Part shown: in pieces, positions 26,001 through 34,785 of the stretch
Position numbering within the stretch: the stretch's first letter is position 1
How the letters are laid out: each line of letters starts with the position of its first letter
NCBI GenBank assembly: GCA_938029725.1
Contig: CALHGE010000004.1
Span: forward strand, 1-41,967
Source of the DNA: an uncultured Flavobacteriaceae bacterium
GTDB lineage: Bacteria > Bacteroidota > Bacteroidia > Flavobacteriales > Flavobacteriaceae
Direction: 5' to 3'
DNA: 41,967 bases
Made by a program: the position numbers and the translations under genes
Notes under the pieces: generated by a model
What the model was told of the DNA's origin: nothing
Seen by the model: only the letters and a program-made list of their open reading frames with translations
Database searches by the model: none

Positions 26001-27353
26001 CTAAATTCCTAAAACAAGTTTAGCAATCCAAAAGTAAATAAGAATTCCGAAGATATCATTACTTGTGGTAATGAAAGGCCCTGTGGCAATGGCTGGGTCA
26101 ATACCTCTTTTGTTCAAAAAAAGCGGGGTAAAGGTGCCAATAAAGCCTGCAACTACAATTACAGCGATTAGTGAAAGAGAAATGGCAAGCGCAGTAAGAA
26201 AGTCTCCCTTCCAGAACCAAGTAAATAATAGTAGAATCGCAGCTAGAATGAGCCCGTTAAGTAAAGCCAAGAGCATCTCTTTAATCAATCGATTTCCAAC
26301 GCTTCCTTTTAAATCATCGTTCGCTAAACCCTGAACGATAATCGCACTTGACTGCACACCTACATTACCAGCCATCGCAGCGATAAGAGGGGTAAAATAG
26401 AAAAGAATAGCATGTTTCGAAATCATATCTTCAAAACCTCCCATAATACCGGCAGCTCCTAGTCCGCCAAAAAGGCCAAGAATGAGCCAAGGCAAACGGG
26501 CACGGGTAAGCTCCCAAATACTATCATCGGCCTCTACATCTTGCGAGATACCTGCTGCCAATTGGTAATCTTTTTCTGCTTCTTCTTTGATTACATCTAC
26601 AATATCATCAATGGTAATACGCCCCACCAAGCGCCCAATCTCATCAATCACCGGAATAGCTTCTAGATCATATTTAGACATGATTTTGGCAACCTCTTCA
26701 GCGTCCTCATTGACATTAACGGAATCTACCTTAGGAATATAAATATCTTTGACTTTAGCGGTGCTAGAGGCGGTTAATAAGTCTTTTAGAGACAAGCGCC
26801 CCATCAAAACATCTTCTTCATCTACAACATAAATAGAGTGTACGCGCGTTACGTTTTCTGCTTGTTCGCGCATTTCTTTTACACAGGCAAGTACATTCCA
26901 AGTGTCTTTTACTTTGACCAGTTCCTTTGCCATGAGCCCCCCTGCAGAGTCTTCGTCATAGCGAAGTAGGTCAACAATATCTTTGGCATGTTCTTTATCA
27001 GTAATCTCAGAGATAACTTTTTGAACAATATCTTGTGGCAACTCGCCAATAATATCTGCTGCATCATCAGTATCTAATTCTTCTAACTCTTTGGCAATCT
27101 CTTTTGCGGACAGATTGTTCAGAATGCCTTCACGAACATCTTCATCTAATTCAGTAAGTACATCAGAGGTCTTGTCGCTTTCAAGAAGTTTAATGAGGTA
27201 GGTGGCTTCCTCTTGATTCAACTCATTAATAACCTCTGCGATATCGGCATAGTGCACCTCCTCCAAAAGAGATTCCAAGGTGGAATCTTTTTTGTTCTCA
27301 ATAAGCTGCTCTATTTCAGCTAGGAACTCATCTGTGAGTTTGAAGGGTGTCAT
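26001..27353 (-). CDS. mgtE: magnesium transporter MgtE
   Basis: 450-residue magnesium channel. Domain order: N-terminal MgtE_N helical superhelix (1-130, VINELNQEEATYLIKLL), a CBS pair (about 135-255) and five membrane helices from residue 287. The pore motifs GNVGVQSS (329-336) and GIDPAIATGPF (417-427, with the Mg-binding Asp 419) are present. The acidic linker and CBS domains sense cytosolic Mg2+ and gate the channel in characterised homologues. A TAnnTTTG box lies 30 bases upstream. Located downstream of rsmA, as in other flavobacteria. Confidence 0.96.
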   Translation of the reverse strand: MTPFKLTDEFLAEIEQLIENKKDSTLESLLEEVHYADIAEVINELNQEEATYLIKLLESDKTSDVLTELDEDVREGILNNLSAKEIAKELEELDTDDAADIIGELPQDIVQKVISEITDKEHAKDIVDLLRYDEDSAGGLMAKELVKVKDTWNVLACVKEMREQAENVTRVHSIYVVDEEDVLMGRLSLKDLLTASSTAKVKDIYIPKVDSVNVNEDAEEVAKIMSKYDLEAIPVIDEIGRLVGRITIDDIVDVIKEEAEKDYQLAAGISQDVEADDSIWELTRARLPWLILGLFGGLGAAGIMGGFEDMISKHAILFYFTPLIAAMAGNVGVQSSAIIVQGLANDDLKGSVGNRLIKEMLLALLNGLILAAILLLFTWFWKGDFLTALAISLSLIAVIVVAGFIGTFTPLFLNKRGIDPAIATGPFITTSNDIFGILIYFWIAKLVLGI

Positions 27354-27383
27354 TCTTTATACTATTTTATACTAGAGTTGCGG

Positions 27384-27391
27384 CAAATTTA
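27384..27391 (-). promoter_or_regulatory. -7 box of mgtE (TAAATTTG)
   Basis: Minus-strand TAAATTTG matches TAnnTTTG, 30 bases before the mgtE ATG. It suggests mgtE can be transcribed independently of rsmA. A -33 TTG is not clear. Confidence 0.45.
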
Positions 27392-27400
27392 AAGAAAATG

Positions 27401-27437
27401 TTTCTAGTTTCAGGCTTCAAAAGTTTCAAGTTGTTTA
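27401..27437. repeat. degenerate TTCAAG-type repeat between mgtE and rsmA
   Basis: Noncoding stretch with four imperfect copies of TTTCAAG-like units: AGTTTCAGG, GCTTCAAAA, AGTTTCAAG and TTGTTTAAA. It resembles the cleaner array at 28650-28680. No coding frame is claimed. Confidence 0.45.
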
Positions 27438-27456
27438 AACCTCAAAAACTCAGTGC

Positions 27457-28332
27457 TTACGAAGCATTTTGTTCAAGGTCAGCGGCTACTTTCTTGGTAA
27501 GTTCTATAAAGTCAATAACAGTGAGTTGCTCTGGCCGTTTGGTGAAAACTTCTTCTTCTCTCAAAACATCAGAAAGGGCAAAGGTTTTTAGGCTGTTACG
27601 AATAGTTTTTCTACGTTGATTAAAAACGGCTTTTACTACTTTATAGAATAATTTTTCATCACAATCAAGCTCGAAATTTTCTTTTCGTGTTAGACGTAAA
27701 ACTCCAGATTGAACTTTAGGTGGGGGGTCAAAAACTTCAGGTTGTACTGTAAATAAATACTCTGCATCATAAAATGCTTGCACCAAAACAGATAGAATTC
27801 CGTAGGTTTTGTTCCCTTCTTTTCCGCAGATACGAGCGGCGACTTCTTTTTGAAACATTCCAGAAAACTCAGGAATTTGTTCTTTCATTTCCAGTACTTT
27901 AAAGACAATTTGTGTGGAAATGTTGTAAGGGAAATTTCCAGTAACCGCAAATTGCTCTTGACCAAAAAGCTCCGATAAATTGTGTTTTAAAAAATCTCCT
28001 TCGATAACTTTGAAAGAACCTTCTCCTTGTAAAACCTTCGGATGCTCTAATTGGAAATTATGATTTAGATAAACGATAGATTCTGAATCTAAATCCATCG
28101 CGACTAATTCAATAGGGTTTATCAAAAGATACTTTGTTAGCACTCCGGTTCCTGGGCCGATTTCAATAACATTCTTATATCCCTCAAAGGAAAGTGTTTC
28201 AGCAATTTGCTGGGCGATACCTTCATCCTTTAAAAAGTGTTGACCGAGATGTTTTTTAGCCTTTATCGGGCTGTCATCTCGCTTGTTTTTCTCTTTCCAA
28301 GTTTGAAAGGGTTTCTTTTTATTTTTAGCCAT
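27457..28332 (-). CDS. rsmA: 16S rRNA dimethyladenosine transferase RsmA (KsgA)
   Basis: 291-residue SAM-dependent enzyme that dimethylates two adjacent adenosines in the 3' hairpin of 16S rRNA during small-subunit maturation. The N-terminal lysine-rich extension (1-25) is followed by [11 protein letters not shown], the SAM-binding EIGPGTG (57-63) and the catalytic NFPY (133-136, [10 protein letters not shown]). The C-terminal helical domain [13 protein letters not shown] is typical. Start ATG at 28330-28332, two bases after the DUF4286 stop, indicating tight coupling. Confidence 0.96.
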   Translation of the reverse strand: MAKNKKKPFQTWKEKNKRDDSPIKAKKHLGQHFLKDEGIAQQIAETLSFEGYKNVIEIGPGTGVLTKYLLINPIELVAMDLDSESIVYLNHNFQLEHPKVLQGEGSFKVIEGDFLKHNLSELFGQEQFAVTGNFPYNISTQIVFKVLEMKEQIPEFSGMFQKEVAARICGKEGNKTYGILSVLVQAFYDAEYLFTVQPEVFDPPPKVQSGVLRLTRKENFELDCDEKLFYKVVKAVFNQRRKTIRNSLKTFALSDVLREEEVFTKRPEQLTVIDFIELTKKVAADLEQNAS

Positions 28333-28334
28333 GT

Positions 28335-28646
28335 TTAATGTTCACTAACGATTTCTAGTTCAGTGCGAAATGCGACAAACTGTCCTGCGAATAGTTTGCT
28401 AAAGTCTTGACGAAGGCGGTCGGCGTCTTCTTTGTAATAAAGCTCTAAGGTTTGTTTGTCTGTGGTCGTATATTGAATGGAATAGGTAAGGCCTCCCATT
28501 TCTTCTTCCACCAAAACTTTGCACATTTTAGCCTTAGAGAACTTTCCTGTTGCCAGCATATCGGGTATGTGGGTTTCTTTCATCCATTGCAGCCAATGGT
28601 TATGGGCAGATGCTTCAATATTTATAGTGACGTTGTAGATATACAT
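28335..28646 (-). CDS. DUF4286 family protein
   Basis: 103-residue small protein of the DUF4286 family (a ferredoxin-like/dimeric alpha-beta barrel shape by pattern: [22 protein letters not shown]). Function is unknown. I start at ATG 28644-28646; a longer frame runs into the TTCAAG tandem repeat upstream and would add an artificial KLELELEN-like stretch. It ends two bases before rsmA starts, so the two are translationally coupled. The family recurs next to rsmA in flavobacteria. Confidence 0.85.
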   Translation of the reverse strand: MYIYNVTINIEASAHNHWLQWMKETHIPDMLATGKFSKAKMCKVLVEEEMGGLTYSIQYTTTDKQTLELYYKEDADRLRQDFSKLFAGQFVAFRTELEIVSEH

Positions 28647-28649
28647 GTT

Positions 28650-28680
28650 TTCAAGTTCAAGTTCAAGTTTCAAGTTCGAT
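28650..28680. repeat. TTCAAG tandem repeat upstream of DUF4286
   Basis: Three perfect TTCAAG hexamers (28650-28667), a fourth after one extra T (28669-28674) and a degenerate TTCGAT. On the minus strand this reads CTTGAA repeats immediately before the DUF4286 start, in its leader. Confidence 0.75.
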
Positions 28681-28704
28681 TTTTATTAGGTTTGATACTT
28701 GGCT

Positions 28705-30489
28705 TTAATTAATAGAATCTCCCCGAAGCTTTCTAAAGTATTGGCGCGCTTGCGGGAAGTAATAACTGTCTTGGTAATTGTAAATAATTTTTTCGTATTG
28801 TGCTTTTGCTTTTTCGGGGGCGTTTAAGATAGTTCTATAGAGTTCGCCCAATTGAAAGTGAGCATCGTCGGCTAAAATACCAGCGCCATAGAACTCAATA
28901 ATTTTGCGGTAATTTAATTCGGCCGCAGCGTAGTCTTTTATTTCCTCTAAAAGTTCACCTTGTTTTAAAAGCGCATCGTCTTCTATTTTTTCGCCTTTAT
29001 GGTCGATTAGAATGCCATTTAATTCTGCAATTGCCTCTTTGGTTTTATTTTGATAGGCGAGCAAGTCAGCACGGGCATATTTTCGCAAAGCTGTTTGTGT
29101 CGAATCTTCCAATGAATTGTCAGAAATGAGCAAGCTTAATTGCATGGCATCATTAGCGATTAATTGCGAAGTAGAGCTGCGCAGAACTTTCAATTGTGTC
29201 AAAGCCCAGTCGAAATCTCCTTTGTAAAAACTAGTTTGGGCTACTTTATAGCGCGCGTTTTGCCCCAGCACATCATTTTTTAGTTTTTTCTGAATTTGAG
29301 AGAAATAGATAAGCGCTTCGTTGAATTTTTTGTCAAAAACCAATATGTCACCTAATGTCATTTTGATGTAAGCAGTGCCGCGTGCGTTTATAGGGAGTTC
29401 TAAACTGTTTTTGAGGATGGCAACAGCAGGTTGCGGCATATTTTTCTTAAAAGTCAAGAAGTTTGCGTAAGCAATTTGAAGTTGCAATGTTTGATTTTTG
29501 TACCCATAAATTTCAATGAGCTCTTCGAATCGTTTTTGTACTTCATTTACCGTTTTTTCATCTGCATTTAATAGTTCGATATCAATGCTGTTTAATTGCG
29601 CATTTAGTTTGGTTACTTCGTCATTTGCATTAGCGATAATGTATTGAAATATATCTTGAGCTACATCAATAGCATTCCCTTCTAAAGTGAGGTCTCCTAA
29701 ATTTTCTAGTCTTTGAATAGTGGCACCGTTCATTCGTTTGTAAATTGCCTTTTCTTGACGAAAAGCACTACCATATTGTTTCTGTTGAACAAACAACCAA
29801 CTCAGCAATTGATTCCAAAGCACATCGGGGTCTTTTTGTGCATTCTGAAGAAGTATAGTTTTTAGTTTGATATTATTTTCCGCTTCGGCATCTTCACTAA
29901 TGAAATCATCAAAATTTCGAAGCACATTTGACATTGACGCTTTTTTTTCTCGGATAAGGGTCAGATACGATGAATACATTTTGTCAATAGTGCCCTGCTC
30001 GCCATATATGCGAGCCATTTGATAGTTGTAATCCAACTTAGGGTTTAGCTCCATAGCTCTAGAGTAGGCTTTTAGCGCATAGTCTAGAAGTGCATATTTT
30101 TGAAAACGGAAGCCAATGCCATAGCCATAATTTGGATTCTCATCAATCACGGCAATGGCTTTATCGTAGTATTCAGCAGCTTTTTCAGAATTATCTTGCA
30201 AGGTGTAATTATAACCTAGCTCTATATTGAAGGTAGGATATGGTTTGCCTAGCGCTAAAGTATTTAATAGGAATTTCTCCGCTTCTTCATAGCGTTCCAG
30301 CTGCTGGTAGCAAGCGATTAACCCTTCTTTATAATCAGTTCTTCTTGGATCTTTTTCAACCAGTTTTTCATAGAAAACGACTGCTTTTTCGTAATCGCCA
30401 TCCTCAAAATAACGCTTCGCCAAAAAATCTTCTTGGGCAAAAGCAACTGAAGTAAGGAGAAAAAGAATAAAAAAGAGAAGTGCCTTCAT
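28705..30489 (-). CDS. exported TPR repeat protein
   Basis: 594-residue protein with a Sec signal peptide (MKALLFFILFLLTSVAFAQ) and about ten tetratricopeptide-type helix pairs, for example YEKAVVFYEKLVEKDP near the N-terminus and DAHFQLGELYRTILNAPEKA at the C-terminus. It is predicted periplasmic or outer-membrane-associated as a scaffold for protein contacts; no catalytic domain is visible. It lies between serS and DUF4286-rsmA on the same strand, in an order common in flavobacteria, with its own TATATTTG box. Partner unknown. Confidence 0.85.
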   Translation of the reverse strand: MKALLFFILFLLTSVAFAQEDFLAKRYFEDGDYEKAVVFYEKLVEKDPRRTDYKEGLIACYQQLERYEEAEKFLLNTLALGKPYPTFNIELGYNYTLQDNSEKAAEYYDKAIAVIDENPNYGYGIGFRFQKYALLDYALKAYSRAMELNPKLDYNYQMARIYGEQGTIDKMYSSYLTLIREKKASMSNVLRNFDDFISEDAEAENNIKLKTILLQNAQKDPDVLWNQLLSWLFVQQKQYGSAFRQEKAIYKRMNGATIQRLENLGDLTLEGNAIDVAQDIFQYIIANANDEVTKLNAQLNSIDIELLNADEKTVNEVQKRFEELIEIYGYKNQTLQLQIAYANFLTFKKNMPQPAVAILKNSLELPINARGTAYIKMTLGDILVFDKKFNEALIYFSQIQKKLKNDVLGQNARYKVAQTSFYKGDFDWALTQLKVLRSSTSQLIANDAMQLSLLISDNSLEDSTQTALRKYARADLLAYQNKTKEAIAELNGILIDHKGEKIEDDALLKQGELLEEIKDYAAAELNYRKIIEFYGAGILADDAHFQLGELYRTILNAPEKAKAQYEKIIYNYQDSYYFPQARQYFRKLRGDSIN

Positions 30490-30502
30490 ACTAGAAATTT
30501 AA

Positions 30503-30510
30503 CAAATATA
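30503..30510 (-). promoter_or_regulatory. -7 box of TPR gene (TATATTTG)
   Basis: Minus-strand TATATTTG matches TAnnTTTG, 13 bases before the ATG, predicting a very short leader. No -33 TTG is seen. Confidence 0.4.
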
Positions 30511-30568
30511 CTCCAGGCTTTGAAAAGAATCTGTTAAGGTGGCTATAATTTGAAAGCCGTTCTTTTGC

Positions 30569-31840
30569 TTAGTCGATTTTGTCAAATCCACAATAGGGCA
30601 CTAAAACTTCTGGAATTTCAATACCATCAGCGGTTTGATAATTTTCTAAAATGCCAGCCAATACGCGTGGCAAAGCTAGAGCGCTTCCGTTTAAGGTATG
30701 TGCCAATTGATTTTTTCCGTTTTCATCTTTGTAGCGCAGCTTTAAGCGGTTCGCTTGATAGGCTTCAAAATTGGAAATTGAACTGATTTCTAACCAACGA
30801 TCTTGTGCCGTTGAGAAAACTTCAAAGTCAAAGGTTAGGGCAGCAGTAAAACCTAAATCACCACCACAAAGTCTTAGAATTCGGTAGGGTAATTTTAGGT
30901 CTCTGAGGATATTTTTAACATGCTCTACCATTCCATCTAAGGCTTCAAAAGAATTTTTCGGATGTTCAACACGTACGATTTCAACTTTATCGAACTGGTG
31001 TAGCCTATTCAAGCCGCGAACATGTGCGCCATAACTTCCCGCTTCACGACGAAAACAGGGCGTGTAGGCAGTATAGCAAATAGGAAAGTCTTTTTCATTT
31101 ACAATCGCATCACGAAATAAATTCGTAACCGGTATTTCTGCTGTGGGAATCAAATACAAATCATCTTCGCCCACGTGATACATTTGCCCCTCTTTATCGG
31201 GTAGTTGTCCTGTGCCGAGTGCGGAGGCTTCGTTTACCACATGTGGCACCTGCATTTCAGTATAGCCTGCTTCTGTATTTTTATCTAAGAAGTATGCAAT
31301 CAAAGCTCGTTGTAATCGCGCACCTTTTCCTTTGTACACTGGAAAGCCAGCTCCTGCTATTTTAACGCCAAGTTCAAAATCAATGATGTCGTATTTTTTT
31401 GCCAGCTCCCAATGCGGTAGAGCGCCACTAATTAAAGTCGGAATATCACCTTCCTTAAAAATTTCTTCGTTGTCTTCGTCTGTGCTTCCTGCGGGCACAG
31501 ATGCATGAGGAATATTCGGAAGCTGATACAACAAGTTTTGAAGTTCTTCTGCTACCCTATTTAATTCGTCACCCAGTTTTTTTGAATCGTCTTTTAATAC
31601 ACCTGTTTTTGCTTTTAAAACTGTAGCTTCTTGTGCTTTTCCGCTTTTGAAAAGCATCCCGATTTCTTTCGAGAGTTTATTTGATTCTGCTAAAGTTGCA
31701 TCAAGTTGCGTTTGTGTAGATTTTCTTTTTTCATCCAACTGAAGAATACCATCCAAAAGGGAAGTCGCATCAATATTTCGCTTTTGTAGTGCGCTGATGA
31801 TTTCGTCTTTTCTCTCTCGTATGACTTGTAACTGTAGCAT
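30569..31840 (-). CDS. serS: seryl-tRNA synthetase
   Basis: 423-residue class II synthetase that charges tRNA-Ser. An N-terminal coiled-coil arm (1-110) binds the long variable arm of tRNA-Ser, followed by the catalytic domain with TAE at 233-235, motif 2 CFRREAGS at 262-269 and motif 3 LNGSALALPR at 383-392. Length is normal. A TAnnTTTG box sits 20 bases upstream. The TPR gene follows downstream, 79 bases away. Confidence 0.97.
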   Translation of the reverse strand: MLQLQVIRERKDEIISALQKRNIDATSLLDGILQLDEKRKSTQTQLDATLAESNKLSKEIGMLFKSGKAQEATVLKAKTGVLKDDSKKLGDELNRVAEELQNLLYQLPNIPHASVPAGSTDEDNEEIFKEGDIPTLISGALPHWELAKKYDIIDFELGVKIAGAGFPVYKGKGARLQRALIAYFLDKNTEAGYTEMQVPHVVNEASALGTGQLPDKEGQMYHVGEDDLYLIPTAEIPVTNLFRDAIVNEKDFPICYTAYTPCFRREAGSYGAHVRGLNRLHQFDKVEIVRVEHPKNSFEALDGMVEHVKNILRDLKLPYRILRLCGGDLGFTAALTFDFEVFSTAQDRWLEISSISNFEAYQANRLKLRYKDENGKNQLAHTLNGSALALPRVLAGILENYQTADGIEIPEVLVPYCGFDKID

Positions 31841-31860
31841 TATAGTTTCTATTTGAGCTG

Positions 31861-31868
31861 CAAATTTA
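31861..31868 (-). promoter_or_regulatory. -7 box of serS (TAAATTTG)
   Basis: Minus-strand TAAATTTG matches TAnnTTTG, 20 bases before the serS ATG. The -33 is degenerate. Confidence 0.5.
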
Positions 31869-32099
31869 AACTAATCCTATTAAAATCGAATGCCGCTTTA
31901 GAAAATCTATTAGGCTCAGAAAAGGCTACGAAAGATATGCTTGCAGGGCTTATTTGAAACGGAGCATTGCTATGGGATGCTGAATTTAATAAAAGGGGGT
32001 GCTTTATGTTTTTTTTAGCCCACATTGCCAAGTTTTAAAAGGGCATTCGATTTGAAAAACGCTTACATTTAAGGTAGAATATAATGTAAAAGATATGAT

Positions 32100-32478
32100 A
32101 TGGTTTTTGAACATTTGGCCTTGAACGTCAATAATGTAGCCGCTGTTGTGAAATGGTATGTTTCTCATTTGCAGCTAAAGGTGGTGCGTCAACAAAAAGA
32201 ACTTCCGTTTGACATTTATAGCAGACGCTTCAGGCAGAGTGATTCTGGAGCTCTATCAAAGGCCTGATGCATTGATGACAAATTTTGGAAGGCAACACCA
32301 GCTGACTTTTCACGTGGCTTTTGTTTCAGAAAATGCCGAAAAAGATAGCGAACGTTTGCAGGAGCAAGGTGCTATTTTTGTAGAAGAAGTGCAAAAAGAA
32401 GATGGTAGTCATTTGGTGATGCTTCGAGACCCTTGGGGCATGCCCTTGCAATTATGTCAAAGGTCAGAGAAGTTTTAG
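32100..32478 (+). pseudogene. VOC (glyoxalase/bleomycin-resistance) family gene split by a +1 frameshift
   Basis: The first part reads from ATG 32100 as MVFEHLALNVNNVAAVVKWY and reaches LP at about 32207; in that frame it then stops at TGA 32265-32267 (55 codons). From 32209 the next frame continues the same fold: LTFIADASGRVILELYQ to FHVAFVSENAEKDSERL and DPWGMPLQLCQ, ending at TAG 32476-32478. Dropping one T of the TTT at 32208-32210 joins both into a 125-residue VOC protein, the normal family length. There is no slippery sequence for programmed shifting. It is a pseudogene or a sequencing error. Its stop overlaps the stop of the convergent HTTM gene by three to four bases. The substrate of the intact protein is unknown. 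Confidence 0.75.
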
Positions 32479-33809
32479 TTAGCCTTCTTTAATTGAGAGG
32501 GTAAAATCCATTTATGATGCTCAAGATGATTCCAAGCTTCCTTAGCTAAATCTACTTTAGGATCTATAAAAGCGCGATAAGGCCTTCCATTAACAGCTAT
32601 TTTGGAGTTCAATGCATATACAGAAATAGTTTCTCCTTTTTTTGCGTATTCCTTTTTCAAATATTGTGCGAATTGCCATATAAAATCAGGATATGCTGCG
32701 ATTCTTCTTCTTTGTTTCTTCGTTAAATATTGGCTTAGTTTTACCGTTTTTGAGGCATTTGTTTCTGTATTGACCACCTTAAAGGTAATTTTTCCGGATC
32801 TACTTCTCAGCATCATACGCCAGCTTAAACGATGCCCTTCTTCGGTCCATAGAACAGCATCATCTATGAAATAATGACGAAGTGGCAAGGCTAGCTGCAC
32901 GAGAAAGTACGTGCATCCGAGAAGTAATGATAGGTTTCTAAATGCAGGTATTTCAATTTTATGCTCCGTGTAAAATAATTTATTTTTAAAGAAGATTTTT
33001 CGAATGCTTTCCGCCTCAAAAAAGAAGACTATAAATGCAATTGACAAATAAGGAAATATTCCAATTTGAAAAACAATAGAGTTGAAGAGGTGAAAAAATA
33101 CAGCACTAAAAAAGGCGATTTTTCTGCTGGGCTTCCAAAGTAGTGCAGGCACAATTAGTAGGTCAAATAAAATTCCAAAAACACCGATTATTTTATGAAC
33201 CCATGCTTGCTGAAGTAAGTCTCCAATTACATAGTAGCCTGCTTTGTCTAACATTAAGATTTTAATAATACCAAAGTCAAGCCAGTCGCCATATATTTTG
33301 GCTACAGCAGCATAGGTATAAACGATACCTAATTGAAAAACTATAATCCATTTTACATACCCAAACATATGTTCTTTTCGAAGCGAAGGGTTTTGTTTTG
33401 CATCTATAGAATAGCCTGCATTCGCGGGAAAGCAGCACATGAGGCTCGAAATTAAGATCAATAAATAATAATGATTGTTGTACGACGATTTCTGCATTAA
33501 ATAAACTGCGGTCCATAGCAGTGTAAACGAAATAATACTAAACCTATACTTATAGCCTAATGCAATGCATACACCTAGGGTTCCCATGATAAAAAAGTAG
33601 AAATACATACCGAAACCCGGTAAGGGTTGTAGCCAATCAAAACCAATGAAATTAAAGGTGAATTGTGGTTCTACTAGGGTTTTTGTTACCCAGCCTGTAG
33701 CGATTGCACCGTAGCACTCTAGCGCGATAAGAATACCAAAGAGAATACGAAAAATAAGTAGTGTAGAATTATCAATTTTAGCAAACAGTAAACGACTAAG
33801 CGCGTTCAT
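32475..33809 (-). CDS. HTTM / vitamin K-dependent gamma-carboxylase-like membrane protein
   Basis: 444-residue integral membrane protein of the HTTM (horizontally transferred transmembrane) domain family, related to vitamin K-dependent gamma-glutamyl carboxylase. Several membrane segments are seen between residues 15 and 320, including SSYNNHYYLLILISSLMCC and AFFSAVFFHLFNSIVFQIG, then a soluble C-terminal part with HRLSWRMMLRSRSG. Bacterial homologues are of unproven activity; the host has menaquinone rather than phylloquinone. The start overlaps the ribF stop by four bases (33806-33809), so it is translated from the ribF message. No exported substrate with a propeptide is evident nearby. Confidence 0.82.
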   Translation of the reverse strand: MNALSRLLFAKIDNSTLLIFRILFGILIALECYGAIATGWVTKTLVEPQFTFNFIGFDWLQPLPGFGMYFYFFIMGTLGVCIALGYKYRFSIISFTLLWTAVYLMQKSSYNNHYYLLILISSLMCCFPANAGYSIDAKQNPSLRKEHMFGYVKWIIVFQLGIVYTYAAVAKIYGDWLDFGIIKILMLDKAGYYVIGDLLQQAWVHKIIGVFGILFDLLIVPALLWKPSRKIAFFSAVFFHLFNSIVFQIGIFPYLSIAFIVFFFEAESIRKIFFKNKLFYTEHKIEIPAFRNLSLLLGCTYFLVQLALPLRHYFIDDAVLWTEEGHRLSWRMMLRSRSGKITFKVVNTETNASKTVKLSQYLTKKQRRRIAAYPDFIWQFAQYLKKEYAKKGETISVYALNSKIAVNGRPYRAFIDPKVDLAKEAWNHLEHHKWILPSQLKKAN

Positions 33810-34735
33810 AATTGTGCTAATATTGAAAGGGAAGTTTCTTTGTCTTTAGATAGTTGCTCTTTGAGCGCATCTACCGAATCAAATTTGTACTCATCGCGAA
33901 TACGCTCAATAATATCAATTTGTAGTTTTTGGCCGTATAGGTCTTTATCAAAATCAAAGAAATTTATTTCTATAGTCTTCTCTGTTCCTGATACGGTTGG
34001 GTTAAAGCCAATATTCATCATTCCGAATACAGTGAAATCATTGATAGTACTTTGTATCGCGTAAACTCCAATTTTTGGAATTAATTTATAGGCTTCTTCA
34101 ATATGTAAATTTGCGGTTGGAAAATTCAATTTCCGACCTAAACCTTTTCCTTTTTTGACTGTTCCTGTGAGCATGTAGTTATAGCCCAAATAAGTGTTCG
34201 CGGTTTTTACATCGCCCATTTCCAGTGCTTTTCTGATTTTTGTAGAACTGACAGATACGTCATCGATTTCTTGAGCTGATATTTCTTCTACCTCAAAATC
34301 GAAGGTGTTTCCAAAAGTGATAAGATCACTTATATTGGCGTTACGGTTTCTGCCAAAACGATGGTCATAGCCGATAATTATCTTCTTTGCGTGCAATTCG
34401 TTGACCAATAAATCTCGAACAAATTCTGTAGCCGAAAGCCTTGAGAAATCAGAAGTAAATGGGTGAATAATTAAATAATCTAGTCCGAGATTTTCAAGAA
34501 TTTTTATCTTTTCCTCAATGGTATTTATCAATTTGATATCAGCATCTTTTTGAAGTATCATTCTAGGATGCGGAAAAAAAGTAATAACCGTTGATTTGAG
34601 CTTAGAAATGCTTGCGGCTTTTATAAGCCTTTCGAGTATTTTTCGATGACCGATATGAACGCCGTCAAAAGTGCCAATGGTAATGACAGTCGCGTGTTCT
34701 TTGTCGTATTCTTTAATGCTTTGAACTGTTATCAC
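33806..34735 (-). CDS. ribF: bifunctional riboflavin kinase / FMN adenylyltransferase
   Basis: 309-residue enzyme making FMN and FAD from riboflavin. The N-terminal nucleotidyltransferase has GTFDGVHIGH (21-30) and GYDHRFGRN (122-130); the C-terminal kinase has LNFPTANL (203-210) and MMNIGFNPT. The frame has no ATG at the N-terminus; GTG at 34733-34735 gives the normal length and family-like MITVQSIKEY, so a GTG start is most likely. It shares a 50-base divergent region with the metallopeptidase gene. The HTTM gene overlaps its 3' end by four bases. Confidence 0.95.
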   Translation of the reverse strand: MITVQSIKEYDKEHATVITIGTFDGVHIGHRKILERLIKAASISKLKSTVITFFPHPRMILQKDADIKLINTIEEKIKILENLGLDYLIIHPFTSDFSRLSATEFVRDLLVNELHAKKIIIGYDHRFGRNRNANISDLITFGNTFDFEVEEISAQEIDDVSVSSTKIRKALEMGDVKTANTYLGYNYMLTGTVKKGKGLGRKLNFPTANLHIEEAYKLIPKIGVYAIQSTINDFTVFGMMNIGFNPTVSGTEKTIEINFFDFDKDLYGQKLQIDIIERIRDEYKFDSVDALKEQLSKDKETSLSILAQL

Positions 34736-34757
34736 GAAAAAAAGAAGATAAAAAGCT

Positions 34758-34765
34758 TATATTTG
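34758..34765 (+). promoter_or_regulatory. -7 box of metallopeptidase gene (TATATTTG)
   Basis: TATATTTG matches TAnnTTTG and ends 20 bases before the ATG at 34786. No -33 at proper spacing is seen. Confidence 0.5.
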
Positions 34766-34785
34766 AGTTTGGAAAATCCCCATTG

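Noticed and set aside
31849..32031. 60-codon minus-strand ORF upstream of serS
   Set aside because: It covers the serS promoter region, has biased composition without family similarity, and no start context.
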